NCBI RefSeq assembly: GCF_006864425.1
Contig: NZ_QHLI01000002.1
Span: 45,494 to 109,493 of the forward strand
Origin: Campylobacter troglodytis
Lineage (GTDB): Bacteria > Campylobacterota > Campylobacteria > Campylobacterales > Campylobacteraceae
Direction of reading: 5' to 3'
DNA length: 64,000 nt
Shown here piece after piece: positions 27,244-36,924 of this stretch. Within the stretch, counting starts at the first letter, position 1, and every line of letters starts with the position of its first letter. The notes beneath the pieces are model-generated. The model was given only the letters and a program-made list of their open reading frames with translations. It was not told the origin of the DNA and searched no databases. The position numbers and the translations under genes were made by a program.

Positions 27244-28090
27244 TAAACTTATCAAGATTTTCTCTTATCAACTTTAATAAATTTTGATGAAACTTTGTTC
27301 CTAAACATTTTCGTATTAATTTGCTTTGAGCGAAAGACAAAATTTTTATATCTTAAATTTAGTTAAACAAACTTTCGCAAACTTTTGCTTTGAATTTGCA
27401 AGAACACAAAAAATCATAATTTCATTGATATAGTTTCGCCCTTTTGCAAAATCGTTTTTGTTGTGTTTAACCATATAATGAGCTTTTGTTCCTTCTTGCA
27501 AAGTTGCAAGACACATAATACGAAGTAAAAATCTACCAAACCATCTAAACTTTCGAGCTGTCGCCGTAGATATCGCATTCGTTAAGCTCTAAAAGTCCCT
27601 TATAATAGGCAGTAATTCTTTGTCCAAGCAATGTTTGACAACCTACATATAAAATCGTGCGATTTTGCTTTAACATCGCTTCTCGTAAAGGGGCTAGAGC
27701 GTAGCACGAAGCAAAAATACAAATGTTTTCTTGTAAGTCTCACACCCATGCATTCTGCACACTCTATAAATCACTTCTGCTTACAGTTGCTAACGCAAGG
27801 GAAACAAAAAGTAGCCCTCATCAACTTTCAATATCAGCACTCAAAGACTTTTCCACACTCTTTGGCGATTAAAATGTAAATTTTTTTGAAAATTTCACAC
27901 AAACTCTGCTCTTAAATTTGACAAAGCCCAGCGTCTTTTTGCCTCTAAATCAAGCCTTCTTGCAAAGTTGCCAGTATAACAACGCAAACAATACTTCAAA
28001 ACCTCACTTATATTTAGCGAAATTTGCAAAGAAAGCTTTATTTTTTAATAGGCTTTAAATTCAAAACCCTTTGTTCTAAGTGCAATTAAG
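27244..28090 (-). mobile_element. Degenerate type II IS1595-family element
   Basis: Minus-orientation relic starting TAAACTTATCAAGATTTTCTC and ending CTAAGTGCAATTAAGTCAGCC. The standard order (C-terminal region, IYGD zone, KKTPVF zone, DES zone) is traceable with short inserts near 27497-27530, 27673-27716 and 27772-27808. No open transposase. Confidence 0.55.
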
Positions 28091-28096
28091 TCAGCC

Positions 28097-29263
28097 TTAT
28101 GATTTAGTTTCTTTGGGCTCTTGCTTTTCTTCTTTTTTAAGGGCTGCCAAGCTCTCATCTAAGCCACTTTCCTTTCTAGCTATGGCTATCATATCCTTAA
28201 ATACACCAAAAAGCTTAGAAGAAGCTTCCTCTGTAGCCTTACATTTATCAAGTATGGTTTTGTTATTTGCTTCACTTTCTGCTGTAGCAGCTATAGCCAC
28301 AGCCTCGTTCATATTTTCATGCACCTTTTGATGTGGATCATTTATCTGAGAAAAGGCTAGGTTGCCACCAAAGATCCTCTTTCCATCCCCAGCTACCCAT
28401 TTTCCAAGACGGCAACTAAAATGATCGCTTAGTTGTTTGCCAGATCTAGCAAAGATCTCTTTGTAGCCATTTAGTTTAAAGGCGACATGATCAAGCTTTA
28501 CTAATGAAACAAAGGTTTCAGATACTATGGCTGAGGAGTTTAGATTGCTAGCGTGGGCTTGTTCTTTCATCTTGTTAAAATGATCCAAAAACTCGCCAAT
28601 ATGCTCACTAGAACTCATAGAAACCTTCTCAACTTGCTCGCTTTGAGAGGTCATTTCGTTTGCATTTTGTTTGAGTAAATTTATATTCATCTCTACCTCA
28701 GAGGTAGCCTTTTGAGTTTTTTCAGCAAGCTTTCTAACCTCATCAGCCACCACAGCAAAGCCTCGTCCATGCTCACCCGCCCTTGCAGCCTCAATGGCAG
28801 CGTTTAATGCCAAAAGATTGATTTGATCTGAAACTGCCTTGATTAGATCGATAACATTTGATATATCCTCAACGCTTTTGTGTAAATTTGTAGCTGTGTC
28901 TCTTGATTTATTGGCTGATTCTATGATGTCGCTAAGTGATGAATTAATGGAGTTTGTAATCTCGCTAAGACCGTTCATAGATTCAATAGCAGAATTTGAA
29001 AAATCAGATATGGTTCTTGCTTGATTTACATTCTCATTCATATCGCCTTGAACTATGGCTATGTTTTCTAAAACGCCGTTTAAAAGTGTTGTAAGTAGTT
29101 GAGTTTGTAAGCCTTTTTGCACCTCGCATTGATTTAAGCCATCGGCTTGTTCTTTAAGCTTGGCATTTTCTGCCTTAAGCTGGGAAACTTGAAGTCTAAG
29201 GCTTTGTATTTCTTGGTTTGTATTTGCTGCCCCATTTGAAGTGTTTTTATTAAAACCAAACAT
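28097..29263 (-). CDS. Soluble methyl-accepting chemotaxis protein with C-terminal CZB domain (Tlp6-like)
   Basis: A 388 aa cytoplasmic chemoreceptor without transmembrane segments. It has an N-terminal coiled coil (about 18-45, [19 protein letters not shown]) and an MCP signalling domain with the conserved hairpin ([20 protein letters not shown] and [12 protein letters not shown]). It ends in a chemoreceptor zinc-binding (CZB) domain: [16 protein letters not shown] and HQKVHENM supply the His/Cys zinc ligands. CZB receptors sense zinc-linked signals such as oxidants. From memory it corresponds to C. jejuni Tlp6 (Cj0448c), followed by the same DUF465-rpmB-rpe order. Five bp separate it from the DUF465 gene. 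Confidence 0.92.
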   Translation of the reverse strand: MFGFNKNTSNGAANTNQEIQSLRLQVSQLKAENAKLKEQADGLNQCEVQKGLQTQLLTTLLNGVLENIAIVQGDMNENVNQARTISDFSNSAIESMNGLSEITNSINSSLSDIIESANKSRDTATNLHKSVEDISNVIDLIKAVSDQINLLALNAAIEAARAGEHGRGFAVVADEVRKLAEKTQKATSEVEMNINLLKQNANEMTSQSEQVEKVSMSSSEHIGEFLDHFNKMKEQAHASNLNSSAIVSETFVSLVKLDHVAFKLNGYKEIFARSGKQLSDHFSCRLGKWVAGDGKRIFGGNLAFSQINDPHQKVHENMNEAVAIAATAESEANNKTILDKCKATEEASSKLFGVFKDMIAIARKESGLDESLAALKKEEKQEPKETKS

Positions 29264-29268
29264 AAGCC

Positions 29269-29496
29269 CTATCCTTTTTTCTCTTTTTTATATCCAGCCA
29301 AGTATGCACCAAGCTCCTCTTTAATGTGTAATTTTTCCTTTTTTAGCCTTGTTATTTCAAGATCATCCAAATAAAGCCTACCCTCTTCTGCATCCTTTAT
29401 CTTATCATCAAGCTCATTATGCTTTTCAAACAAGCTATCAAAGCGTCCATCCTTGCCCTTAAGCTCTGTCATCAAATCCCTATATTCGTGCCACAT
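29269..29496 (-). CDS. Small coiled-coil protein, DUF465/YdcH family
   Basis: 75 aa and strongly charged, with helical heptads ([18 protein letters not shown]...[20 protein letters not shown]). This is the DUF465/YdcH pattern of a short antiparallel coiled coil. Function unknown. It is directly upstream of, and probably co-transcribed with, the chemoreceptor gene (ATAGGGC spacer). Confidence 0.8.
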   Translation of the reverse strand: MWHEYRDLMTELKGKDGRFDSLFEKHNELDDKIKDAEEGRLYLDDLEITRLKKEKLHIKEELGAYLAGYKKEKKG

Positions 29497-29596
29497 ACTC
29501 AGTCCTTAAAAATTAAAATTGATACAAATTATAGCTAAAAAATGCCAAAAATTAACAAAAATTTAAAAAATATTATTTTTGTATAGCTACAAAAAA

Positions 29597-29791
29597 CTAG
29601 CGAGAATTATTTTTTCTCATCGTTCTTAAAGTGGAGGCTGCTATTCTTATCTTTTTGCTTGTGCCATCTTCAAGAGTGATGCGAACTGTGCGAAGATTTG
29701 GTAAGAAACGTTTTTTTCTTTTGTTGTTTGCGTGGCTGACATTGTTGCCTACTAGTGGTGCCTTGCCTGTGATTTGACAAATTCTTGACAT
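29597..29791 (-). CDS. rpmB: 50S ribosomal protein L28
   Basis: 64 aa, starting at the ATG at 29791 ([20 protein letters not shown]), preceded by AAAGGAAACAGT. The frame can be opened 11 codons further upstream, but that extension is not homologous. The L28 landmarks [25 protein letters not shown] and the basic C-terminus [17 protein letters not shown] are complete. Divergent from rpe. Confidence 0.97.
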   Translation of the reverse strand: MSRICQITGKAPLVGNNVSHANNKRKKRFLPNLRTVRITLEDGTSKKIRIAASTLRTMRKNNSR

Positions 29792-29966
29792 ACTGTTTCC
29801 TTTGAATTTAAAATAAAAAAGCATTTTAGCAAAATAAATTAAAATTTTAAAGCTTTTATGAAATTTTTATGAATTTTTGCTTAAAATTTGATTTTTGAAG
29901 TGGCTTTGTGAATTTAAATTTCGACAAAGTGTGCTTTAAATTCAAGTAAAGCCTGAATTTTTTATA

Positions 29967-30007
29967 GATTGCCACGAATTTGCTACGCAAATTCTCGCAA
30001 TGACGGC
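29967..30007. repeat. Dispersed palindrome GATTGCCACG...CTCGCAATGACGG
   Basis: Conserved outer arms GATTGCCACG and CTCGCAATGAC enclose a variable hairpin AATTTG-ctacg-CAAATT. The same outer arms with a different inner stem occur at 41678-41718 and 44031-44070. Confidence 0.6.
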
Positions 30008-30248
30008 GTGAAAATTCAAGCAAAGTCTGAATTTATGGATTTTTTCTTAATGTCTCACTCGCAACTGCAAACAGACATCACGATTTTACTTCGTAAAATC
30101 TCGCAATGACGGCGTGGGCGTTGCTTTATAAATACCACCCCACCCAACGGGTTGCAAGGTGCAAGCTGAAGCAAAACCCACTCCGCAAGGGAGAGGGCTT
30201 AATGGACGAAGTCCGTTTAAATTCAAGCGAAAGCCTGAATTTTTTATA

Positions 30249-30286
30249 GATTGCCACGAATTTGCTACGCAAATTCTCGCAATGAC
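30249..30286. repeat. Dispersed palindrome GATTGCCACG...CTCGCAATGAC
   Basis: Second copy in this spacer, with the same inner stem AATTTG/CAAATT as the one at 29967. Confidence 0.6.
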
Positions 30287-30325
30287 AATGTGGTGGGCGT
30301 TGCTTTAAAACAACCCACCCCCAAA

Positions 30326-30346
30326 CCCCCTCCGCAAGGGAGGGGG
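30326..30346. repeat. CCCCCTCC-GCAAG-GGAGGGGG hairpin
   Basis: A strong GC hairpin preceded by ACCCACCCCCAAA. An identical unit is at 44146-44166 and a variant at about 30176-30200. Not followed by a T-run, so it is a dispersed repeat rather than an obvious terminator. Confidence 0.55.
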
Positions 30347-30410
30347 CTTAATGGACGAAGTGCGTTTTTGCTATGAAAAAATGCGAATTTGCAAGAATTT
30401 AAACAAAAGA

Positions 30411-30540
30411 TGACAAGGCGAAGTATTTGAGATGAAGTTCGTGGGTTGTGAAGCTAAAATCGAACAAGGCTAGGCGATGCAACCTGCCGCCGTGAGATTT
30501 TAGCGAACTTCCGCGAAATTCGCTCAAAGACAAGCCGTCA
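30411..30540 (+). repeat. Large structured element, copy A
   Basis: Nested helices are visible: the outer TGAC..GGC pairs with GCCGTCA; TTTGAG with CTCAAA; GAAGTTCG with CGAACTTC; GCTAAAATC with GATTTTAGC. The apical hairpin is GGC-T-AGG/CCTGCC. Copies at 62674 and 63607 share the core words AAGGCTAGG and CCTGCCG but have different, still complementary stems. It lies ~17 bp before the rpe start. Confidence 0.65.
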
Positions 30541-30557
30541 AAAGAAAGGAACAAAAA

Positions 30558-31205
30558 ATGTATGTTGCCCCTAGCTTATTATCCGCCAACTTCTTAAATT
30601 TAGAACAAGAAATCACCGCCATCAGCGAGGCTGGAGCGGATTTACTTCACATAGATGTGATGGATGGGCATTTTGTGCCCAATTTAACCTTTGGACCCTG
30701 TGTGATTAAGGACCTTAAAAATATAAGCAAACTCCCCTTGGATGTGCATTTAATGGTAAATGAGCCTAGCAAAATCGCAAGGCTCTTTTTGCCCTTAAAG
30801 CCTAAATTTTTAAGCTTTCATATAGAAGGCGAAGCCCATCCCATAAGGCTTTGCGAGTTTTTGCGAAAAGAGGGTATAAATGCTGGCATAGTTTTAAACC
30901 CTCACACGCCCATTTCAAGCCTTGTTCATTTACTTGAATTTGTGGATTTGGTGCTTTTAATGAGCGTAAATCCGGGCTTTTCAGGGCAAAGCTTCTTGCC
31001 CCTAGTAATAGACAAGGTTAAAGAGTTAAGGCAGCTAATAGACAAAAAAAACGCAAAGGTATTCATAGAGGTCGATGGGGGCATAAATGGCTTAAATGCT
31101 AGCTCTTTAAACGAAGCAGGGGCTGATATACTCGTAGCTGGCAGCTATATCTTTGGCTCAAAGGACTACAAATCAGCGATTTCATCTTTAAAGTTTGAGC
31201 TTTGA
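30558..31205 (+). CDS. rpe: Ribulose-phosphate 3-epimerase
   Basis: A 215 aa TIM-barrel enzyme interconverting ribulose-5-phosphate and xylulose-5-phosphate. Metal and catalytic motifs are present: PSLLSANFLNL, LLHIDVMDGHFVPNLTFG, LDVHLMVNEP, VNPGFSGQSF and EVDGGINGLNA. AAAGGAACAAAAA precedes the ATG. Its stop overlaps the TTG start of the exonuclease gene, so the two are co-transcribed. Confidence 0.96.
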   Translation: MYVAPSLLSANFLNLEQEITAISEAGADLLHIDVMDGHFVPNLTFGPCVIKDLKNISKLPLDVHLMVNEPSKIARLFLPLKPKFLSFHIEGEAHPIRLCEFLRKEGINAGIVLNPHTPISSLVHLLEFVDLVLLMSVNPGFSGQSFLPLVIDKVKELRQLIDKKNAKVFIEVDGGINGLNASSLNEAGADILVAGSYIFGSKDYKSAISSLKFEL

Positions 31206-31996
31206 GCCAGCAACAAATCGATAGCCTAATAAGCGAGTTAGCAAAGCAAAGTATGCCCTATGAGTGTTTTGAGCAAGAATTTAGCAAGATTGAGGAATTT
31301 GAGCTTATAGACTTTGATTTAGATAATGTCAGGCTTTTGGGGCTTAATGTTTGCTTGAATTCAAAAAATGAGATATGTCTAAAAAGTAAAAGCACGAAGA
31401 TCAAAGATGAGAGCTTTTGTGTCGTGGATATAGAAAGCACGGGCAGCATTAAAAACGGGCAAATCATTGAAATAGGGGCAGTTCGCATACAAAATGGCAA
31501 GGAAATTGCCAAATTTGAAAGTCTTGTTCGTGCAAGTGAGGTGCCTGACAACATCAGCGAGCTAACAGGAATTAGCACGGCTATGCTTGAAAATGCGCCA
31601 CACCTGCCCTCGGTGCTTAATGAATTTAGACTTTTTTTAAAAGATAGTATCTTTGTAGCTCATAATGTGGGCTTTGACTATGGCTTTATCTCGGCATCTC
31701 TTAATAAATGTGGCTTTGGAGTGCTTTTAAATCAACGTCTTTGCACCATAAACCTTGCACGCCGCCTCTTGCCAAGTGCGAGATACTCCCTTTCTACACT
31801 CAAAGAGCTTTTAGGCATACAAAGCACGCACCACAGAGCCCTAGCAGACGCAAGAGCAGCCGCACAGATAATGCTGCACTGCTTCTCAAAGCTACCCTTT
31901 TACATAAAAAATACGCAGGATTTGCTAAATTTCAGTAAAAGCTCTTTAAAAGAACGCAAAAAGAAAGGTGAGGGTGTTTTGAAAGAAGGTGAATGA
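31202..31996 (+). CDS. dnaQ: DnaQ-like 3'-5' exonuclease (DEDDh)
   Basis: A 264 aa protein. An N-terminal ~70 residues of unclear fold are followed by a DEDDh exonuclease domain: Exo I VVDIEST (D, E), Exo II HNVGFDYGF (D), Exo III HRALADARAA (H, D). It resembles the proofreading epsilon subunit or a related structure-specific exonuclease. The start is a TTG overlapping the rpe stop (TTGA). C. jejuni, as I recall, also has a dnaQ-annotated gene after rpe. Confidence 0.88.
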   Translation: MSQQQIDSLISELAKQSMPYECFEQEFSKIEEFELIDFDLDNVRLLGLNVCLNSKNEICLKSKSTKIKDESFCVVDIESTGSIKNGQIIEIGAVRIQNGKEIAKFESLVRASEVPDNISELTGISTAMLENAPHLPSVLNEFRLFLKDSIFVAHNVGFDYGFISASLNKCGFGVLLNQRLCTINLARRLLPSARYSLSTLKELLGIQSTHHRALADARAAAQIMLHCFSKLPFYIKNTQDLLNFSKSSLKERKKKGEGVLKEGE

Positions 31997-32105
31997 AAAT
32001 TATATAAGAGCAAATCTTTGCAAATTTTCTAAAATGCTAAAAAATTCAAGGCTTTATAATTATACTTGATGAGTTAGCAAGACTTATTTAGGGTATAAAA
32101 TTTTA

Positions 32106-32720
32106 GGATCAAGATACTTTAAATAGGATTTTGGCTTATCAATTTTAATAAATTTTGATAAAAATTTTGTCCTGAATTTTTCGTCTTAATTTCGTTTCTT
32201 TTAAATGAAGGATTAAATTTTCTTTTTTAATTCTACAAAATTTAGCAAATTTAAAATTCACATAGCCCCTTCTACTACGCAGTTGCAAAACGAGTAAGAC
32301 GAAGCAAAAAAGTTCTCTATTTCGTTTATATGGCTTCGTCTGTTTGCAAACTCGAATTTGGCGTGTTTTACCCTATAATGTGCCTTTGTTCCTTCTACTA
32401 CACTGTTGCGAGTGAGATAAAACAAAAAATTCACCAAGCCTTCATAAGCTTTAAAACTTTTCTATAAATTTTACCTTCATTCAAGCCCTGCAAAGTCCTT
32501 TACAATAACTAGAAACTCTTTTGCCAAGCACTGTTTTAGCATTTGTGTGTAAACGCATTCGTTGCATTTTAGCATTCTTTCTTGAAAAGAACGAGTGCGT
32601 AGCAAGAAGTAAAAAATAACACAAAATTTTCCTAAATTTCTTTTAAGACAGTTTGCAAACGACACTTTGTTTTTCATAGGCTCTAACTAAAAACCCCTTG
32701 ATTTAAGTTTCATTGAGTCA
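32106..32720 (-). mobile_element. Degenerate type II IS1595-family element
   Basis: The left end is GGATCAAGATACTTTAAAT and the right end ATTTAAGTTTCATTGAGTC. The minus strand traces a worn transposase with short inserts near 32269-32311, 32392-32427 and 32578-32613. One surviving frame reads FLLRTRSFQERMLKCNECVY, showing an insert read in frame. No functional transposase. Confidence 0.55.
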
Positions 32721-32786
32721 AAATCTTATTGTAAAACAAGCTTTTAGTTGAGAGAGAATGCAAATTTTTCACAAGGCACAAAAAAT

Positions 32787-34053
32787 TCAAAGCCTTAGAT
32801 CGCTCCAGCCATTGTAAAAGATCTCAGTTATCTTAGTGCTTGTCCAATTCCCAAATACTATTTGTTTGCATCTTTTATATATTTCTTTTTTACTCTCAAC
32901 CGTAGAACTTCGCACAAAAGAACCCGTCAAAAAGCTTATGCAAATGACTATTTTGTGCTTTTTGCACTCAGCATAAGCTTCTTGGTCGAATTTATCCTCA
33001 GCATTTTCAAAGATAAGTTTTCTACCCAAATAATCAATCTCTTGCCCCAAATAATACGCAAGATTAGAGGCTATGCCCGTTGCCTTGTAGTGAAAACCTT
33101 GCAGATTACAGTCTCCAAAAATGCCTATGTCGTTGTTTGTGTCTGCGATTTTATATGGCAAAAGCTCATAGGCTTTGATAAGCTCTTGCACCCTATTTAC
33201 ACCAGCTAAATTATGACTTATATAGGGCTTATCGTCCTTGTAAATCTTGCTTCTTAGGCACATTCTTGTCTCACCGTTATTATTTGTATAACTTAATTTT
33301 TGTGTAAAATTTGCCCTAGTTTTACCCTCAAAAATACTAGTATCTTTAATGTAATTAGCTACGGTTTTAGCCACTAACTCGCAGCCACTTGTGGATATAT
33401 TGTGTCCAAAGCGAAAAAGATTTTTGTCTTTATTTTGCATAAAAATGGGATAAAAATCAAGCACTTCAACCTTTGATTCTAAAAGCTTCAAGGTCATTTT
33501 GCGAAACTGCGGTGCTGTTGGAGCGTCCTTGATAAAAAATCTCTCATCCACAGCGTATTCAGGATAGATCATACCCTTTAAGGGCAAGGACACATAGATA
33601 AGTCGGCATCCGCTTTCAGCGAGCTTGTCGCTTAAAATTTTAATATGCTCATAAGGATAGCGAAGTTGAATTTTTGTAGCTTTGTTTAAGGATAGAATTT
33701 TATTTAAAAATGAGATTTTATTTGAAGTTGAAGTTTTATTTAAAGGCGAGGTCTGATTTAAGGGTGAATCACCCCCCCCCCCCCCCCAAATTCCAAGAAG
33801 CTCTTTTAAAATCAAAAGGGGCAAAATAAGCTACACTGTGATGATCTAGCAAATCTCCTGTTGAAATTCTACTTAGCTTTGGGATAAAAAGTTTATCAAA
33901 AAAGCTGTATTTATAGAATTTTCTAAGCTCATTTCTAAACTTTTGTAGCCTTTCATACTGGGTTTTAAAATCTCCAAATTCTCTTACCTCAGCCTTAATT
34001 TGTTCGATCTGCTTTTGACGAATTTGTTCTATTATTTCTGCCTTTGCTTTCAT
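32787..34053 (-). CDS. Phase-variable SGNH-hydrolase-like protein, poly-G tract in OFF register
   Basis: The ATG at 34053 (after AAGGAAAAAGTA) opens a basic, coiled-coil-like N-terminus (94 aa) that meets TGA right after 16 consecutive G. The remaining 318 codons continue in another frame. With 15 or 18 G both parts fuse into about 421 aa. Beyond the tract lie five worn hexapeptide repeats (SPLNQT, SPLNKT, STSNKI, SFLNKI, LSLNKA). Then comes an AlgX/AlgJ-like SGNH-type region (ILSDKLAESGCRLIYVSLPLKG, FRFGHNISTSGCELVAK) and a second segment with GIFGDCNLQGF, where a catalytic serine would be expected but cysteine is found. Role inferred: acyl transfer or esterase acting on surface glycans. Confidence 0.65.
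33772..33787. repeat. Phase-variation tract of 16 G (minus strand)
   Basis: A homopolymer of 16 C on the plus strand inside the coding region. Tracts of this kind slip frequently in Campylobacter. The 16-base length puts a TGA immediately downstream in the initiating frame. Confidence 0.9.
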
Positions 34054-34233
34054 TACTTTTTCCTTAATTTATAAATCTTTCTAAATTTAAAAATGCCAAA
34101 TTCAAAGGCAAATTCGCAAAAAATTCAGCAAATTGGCTGAATTTAAAACAAAAATTCAAGGCAAAGGCTGAATTTAAAAAAATTTAGCAAAACTTGACAC
34201 ATTTTGCTGAATTTAAGAAAAAATTTAGCCCTT

Positions 34234-35466
34234 TTAGCCCCTAATCTGTCCCTCGCCGCTGATAAGATATTTATAGGTGCAAAGTTCTCTAAGTCCCATA
34301 GGACCGCGGGCGTGAAGCTTACTTGTAGAAATGCCAACCTCAGCCCCAAAGCCAAACTCACCTCCATCGCAAAAGCGAGTTGAGGCATTGACAAACACGC
34401 AAGCTGAATTTACCTGCCTTTGAAAAAGGGCGATATTTGCGGCATCATTTGATAGTATGGCATCTGAATGAGCCGAGCCATAGGCATTTATATGCTCTAT
34501 AGCCTCGCTGATGCTTGAAACTTGCTTGATGGAGAGCTTATAATCAAGCCATTCTGTGGAGTAATCCTCGCTCGTAGCCTTGTGAAGTGTGAGTTTAGTG
34601 TCCTTTAAAAGCTTAGAACTTTCCTCATCTGCGTAAAGTTCAAGCTTGTTTTTTTCAAACTCATCTTTAAGCAAGGAAAAAAGCTCTTTTGCTATGTTTT
34701 TATGCACTAGCAAACTCTCTAAAGCATTGCAAACGCTTACTCTTTGGCATTTTGCGTTTATGATGATAGCCACAGCTTGTCTTAAATTCACACTCTCATC
34801 TACAAAGATATGACACAGACCCTTGTCGTGCTTGATTAGCGGGATTTTACTCTTGCTTTCAATCTCCGCTATCATAGCAGAGCTACCCCTTGGCACAAGG
34901 ATGTCTATTAAATCATTCATCTTTAAAAGCTCGTCTAGCTCGGCTCTTTCGCTCATCATCAAAAAGCAAGTATCTAAATCATAGTCTTTTAAGATAGCCT
35001 TAACGCAGTCAAATATAGCAAAATTCGTGTTTTTAGCCTCACTACCTCCCTTTAAAATGCCCCCATTTGAGCTTTTCAAAAGCAAGGCTATAAGCTCAGC
35101 ACTAATTGCAGGTCGTGCTTCATAAATCACGCACACCACGCCCAAGGGCACGGCAACCTTTTCAATTTTAAGTCCTGCATAATTTATCCAGCCCTCCAAA
35201 ACCCTACCAACAGGATCCTCCAAAAGAGCGATTTGTCTTAAACTAGCACAAAGGGCATTAAGCCTCTTTTCATTTAGCAAGAGCCTATCTTTTAAAGCCT
35301 CGCTCTTTGTAAAACTTGCTAAATCCCTTTCATTAGCCTTTAAAATAGCCTCTTTGTCCTTAAATAAGGCTTCTGCTAAACGCAAGATAATTTCTTCTTT
35401 GTCTTTGGGGCTTAAATTTAGTAATTTTTTAGTATTTTTTTTAAGTTTTTCTAAACTTTGCCTCAT
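34234..35466 (-). CDS. proA: Gamma-glutamyl phosphate reductase
   Basis: A 410 aa aldehyde-dehydrogenase-like enzyme making glutamate-5-semialdehyde in proline synthesis. Motifs: PLGVVCVIYEARPAIS, LLKSSNGGILKGGSEA, and the catalytic cysteine in QRVSVCNALESLLVH. The C-terminal FGFGAEVGISTSKLHARGPMGLRELCTYKYL is diagnostic. Full length. proB is not in the window. Divergent from the flavoprotein gene at 35532. Low-complexity AAATTCA words lie after its stop. Confidence 0.96.
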   Translation of the reverse strand: MRQSLEKLKKNTKKLLNLSPKDKEEIILRLAEALFKDKEAILKANERDLASFTKSEALKDRLLLNEKRLNALCASLRQIALLEDPVGRVLEGWINYAGLKIEKVAVPLGVVCVIYEARPAISAELIALLLKSSNGGILKGGSEAKNTNFAIFDCVKAILKDYDLDTCFLMMSERAELDELLKMNDLIDILVPRGSSAMIAEIESKSKIPLIKHDKGLCHIFVDESVNLRQAVAIIINAKCQRVSVCNALESLLVHKNIAKELFSLLKDEFEKNKLELYADEESSKLLKDTKLTLHKATSEDYSTEWLDYKLSIKQVSSISEAIEHINAYGSAHSDAILSNDAANIALFQRQVNSACVFVNASTRFCDGGEFGFGAEVGISTSKLHARGPMGLRELCTYKYLISGEGQIRG

Positions 35467-35531
35467 TCTTAATCCTTGATTAACGAATTTTTTATTAAAT
35501 TATACACAAAAAATTCAAAAAAAGGCTAAAT

Positions 35532-36470
35532 ATGAAAAAAGTTGATTTGCTTGTTGTAGGTGCTGGACCTGCTGGCATAGGTGCTGCTGTGGAGGGCAAG
35601 ATAGCTGGTAAAGAGGTCGTGCTACTTGAAAAGGGGGCTGAAATTTGCCAAACCCTGAGGGTGTTTTACAAGGACGGCAAGAGGGTTGATAAGGCTTACA
35701 AGGGACACGACAGCAACAATCTAGGACATATCCCCTTTGAGGATGGCACGAAAGAAAGCACCCTGCAAACCTTGCAAGAGGCTCTAAATACCCACGGTAT
35801 CACGCCTGAGCTTAGCTGCGAGGTGGAAAGTGTCAAAAAACAAGGCGAGAGCTTCATAGTAAGCACCGCTAAAGCAAGCTTTGAGTGCAAAAATATCATC
35901 GTAGCCATCGGCAGAATGGGCAAACCAAACAAGCCAAGCTACAAATTACCAAGCTCTTTAAACAAAATCATAAACTACAACGCCAACTCCGTGCAAGCAA
36001 ATGAGAAGATCCTCGTTGTAGGTGGTGGAAATTCAGCCGCTGAGTATGCGGTGGATTTATCAAGCACTTGCAAAATCACGCTTTGTTATAGAAAAGCTAG
36101 CTTTACTAGGCTAAATGACACGAATTTAAAGGACATTGAGGAGGCTGGAAAGTCAGGCAAGGTGGCACTCAAACTTGGAGTAGATATAAACGAGGTTTTG
36201 GATGAGGGTGGCAAGGCAAAGGTGCTTTTTAACGATGGCACGCAAGATATTTACGATAGAATTATCTATGCCATAGGAGGCTCAACCCCTGTGGATTTCT
36301 TGCAAAAATGTGGCATAACTGTCGATGAACAAGGCATTCCTAGCTTTGATGAGAACAAGCAAAGCAATGTCAAGGGCATCTTCGTAGCAGGAGACATAGC
36401 CACAAAAAACGGAGCAAGCATAATAGTAGGCTTAAACGATGGGGTTAAGATAATAAGATCTCTAAGTTAA
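35532..36470 (+). CDS. FAD-dependent pyridine-nucleotide oxidoreductase (thioredoxin-reductase-like, no CxxC)
   Basis: A 312 aa two-dinucleotide-domain flavoprotein: FAD site VVGAGPAGIGAAVEG (8-22), NAD(P) site VVGGGNSAAEYAVDL (about 160-175), and a C-terminal FVAGDIATKNGASIIVGLNDG FAD contact. The redox CxxC of thioredoxin reductase is absent, so it resembles the YpdA/ferredoxin-reductase-like branch. Substrate unknown. From memory it matches C. jejuni Cj0559 next to proA. Start: AAAGGCTAAAT before the ATG. Confidence 0.85.
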   Translation: MKKVDLLVVGAGPAGIGAAVEGKIAGKEVVLLEKGAEICQTLRVFYKDGKRVDKAYKGHDSNNLGHIPFEDGTKESTLQTLQEALNTHGITPELSCEVESVKKQGESFIVSTAKASFECKNIIVAIGRMGKPNKPSYKLPSSLNKIINYNANSVQANEKILVVGGGNSAAEYAVDLSSTCKITLCYRKASFTRLNDTNLKDIEEAGKSGKVALKLGVDINEVLDEGGKAKVLFNDGTQDIYDRIIYAIGGSTPVDFLQKCGITVDEQGIPSFDENKQSNVKGIFVAGDIATKNGASIIVGLNDGVKIIRSLS

Positions 36471-36924
36471 ATTTAGCTTTTTTAAATTGCCCCTTGTGTG
36501 ATTTAAAACTCTTTTAAAGCTTAAATTTAAGCTCTTTTAAACAAGGGTGCATTTAAATACACCTTAAAATTAAAACAAACAGTTAGGCTACATTCATAAA
36601 TTTAAGCTTTGTCAAAGAGCTTGAATTTAAACTCTTGCTAAAACATATGAAAAAATTCTAAATTAAATGGGGAAGTAAAAACTGTTAAAAGTTATTTTAT
36701 GTCTCGCTTTATTTACAACTGCAAAGAATTTACGCAAAGCACAAACAAAGTTAAAATAAGCAACAAGATGTGTAACTCACTCAAAAGAAACAAATTTTAA
36801 ATAAAGCAAAAAAACAAAATTTATATAAAATCTTGTCAAAAATGATAAAAGCTAAGCCGCTTAAATTTAATCTAAATTAAATCTAGCCTAAACTCATCAA
36901 ATTCTAGCCTTTAAAAGAATGCGT
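36471..36924. other. Spacer containing an IS end fragment
   Basis: The first ~180 bp is AT-rich word repetition. About 36655-36895 resembles the 3' end of a plus-strand type II IS relic (AAAAACAAAATTTATATAAA, TCTTGTCAAAAATGATAAAAG, AAATTTAATCTAAATT). No gene. Confidence 0.45.

Larger units (their letters stand above)
29792..30557. repeat. Composite patch of dispersed repeats between rpmB and rpe
   Basis: No gene. It holds two GATTGCCACG...CTCGCAATGAC palindromes (29967-30007, 30249-30286), a half version (30078-30112), two pyrimidine/purine hairpins (about 30176-30200, 30326-30346), GGACGAAGT-type units, and one copy of the large structured element (30411-30540) directly ahead of rpe. Confidence 0.6.

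Noticed and set aside
30326..30346. Intrinsic terminator
   Set aside because: Strong GC hairpin but no T-run follows, and identical copies occur elsewhere as part of a repeat.
30411..30540. Integron attC site
   Set aside because: Folded design and bulged base are reminiscent, but no consistent RYYYAAC/GTTRRRY core sites and no integron integrase are present.
32477..32677. 66-codon minus-strand frame
   Set aside because: A surviving frame in the IS relic containing an in-frame short insert; not a gene.
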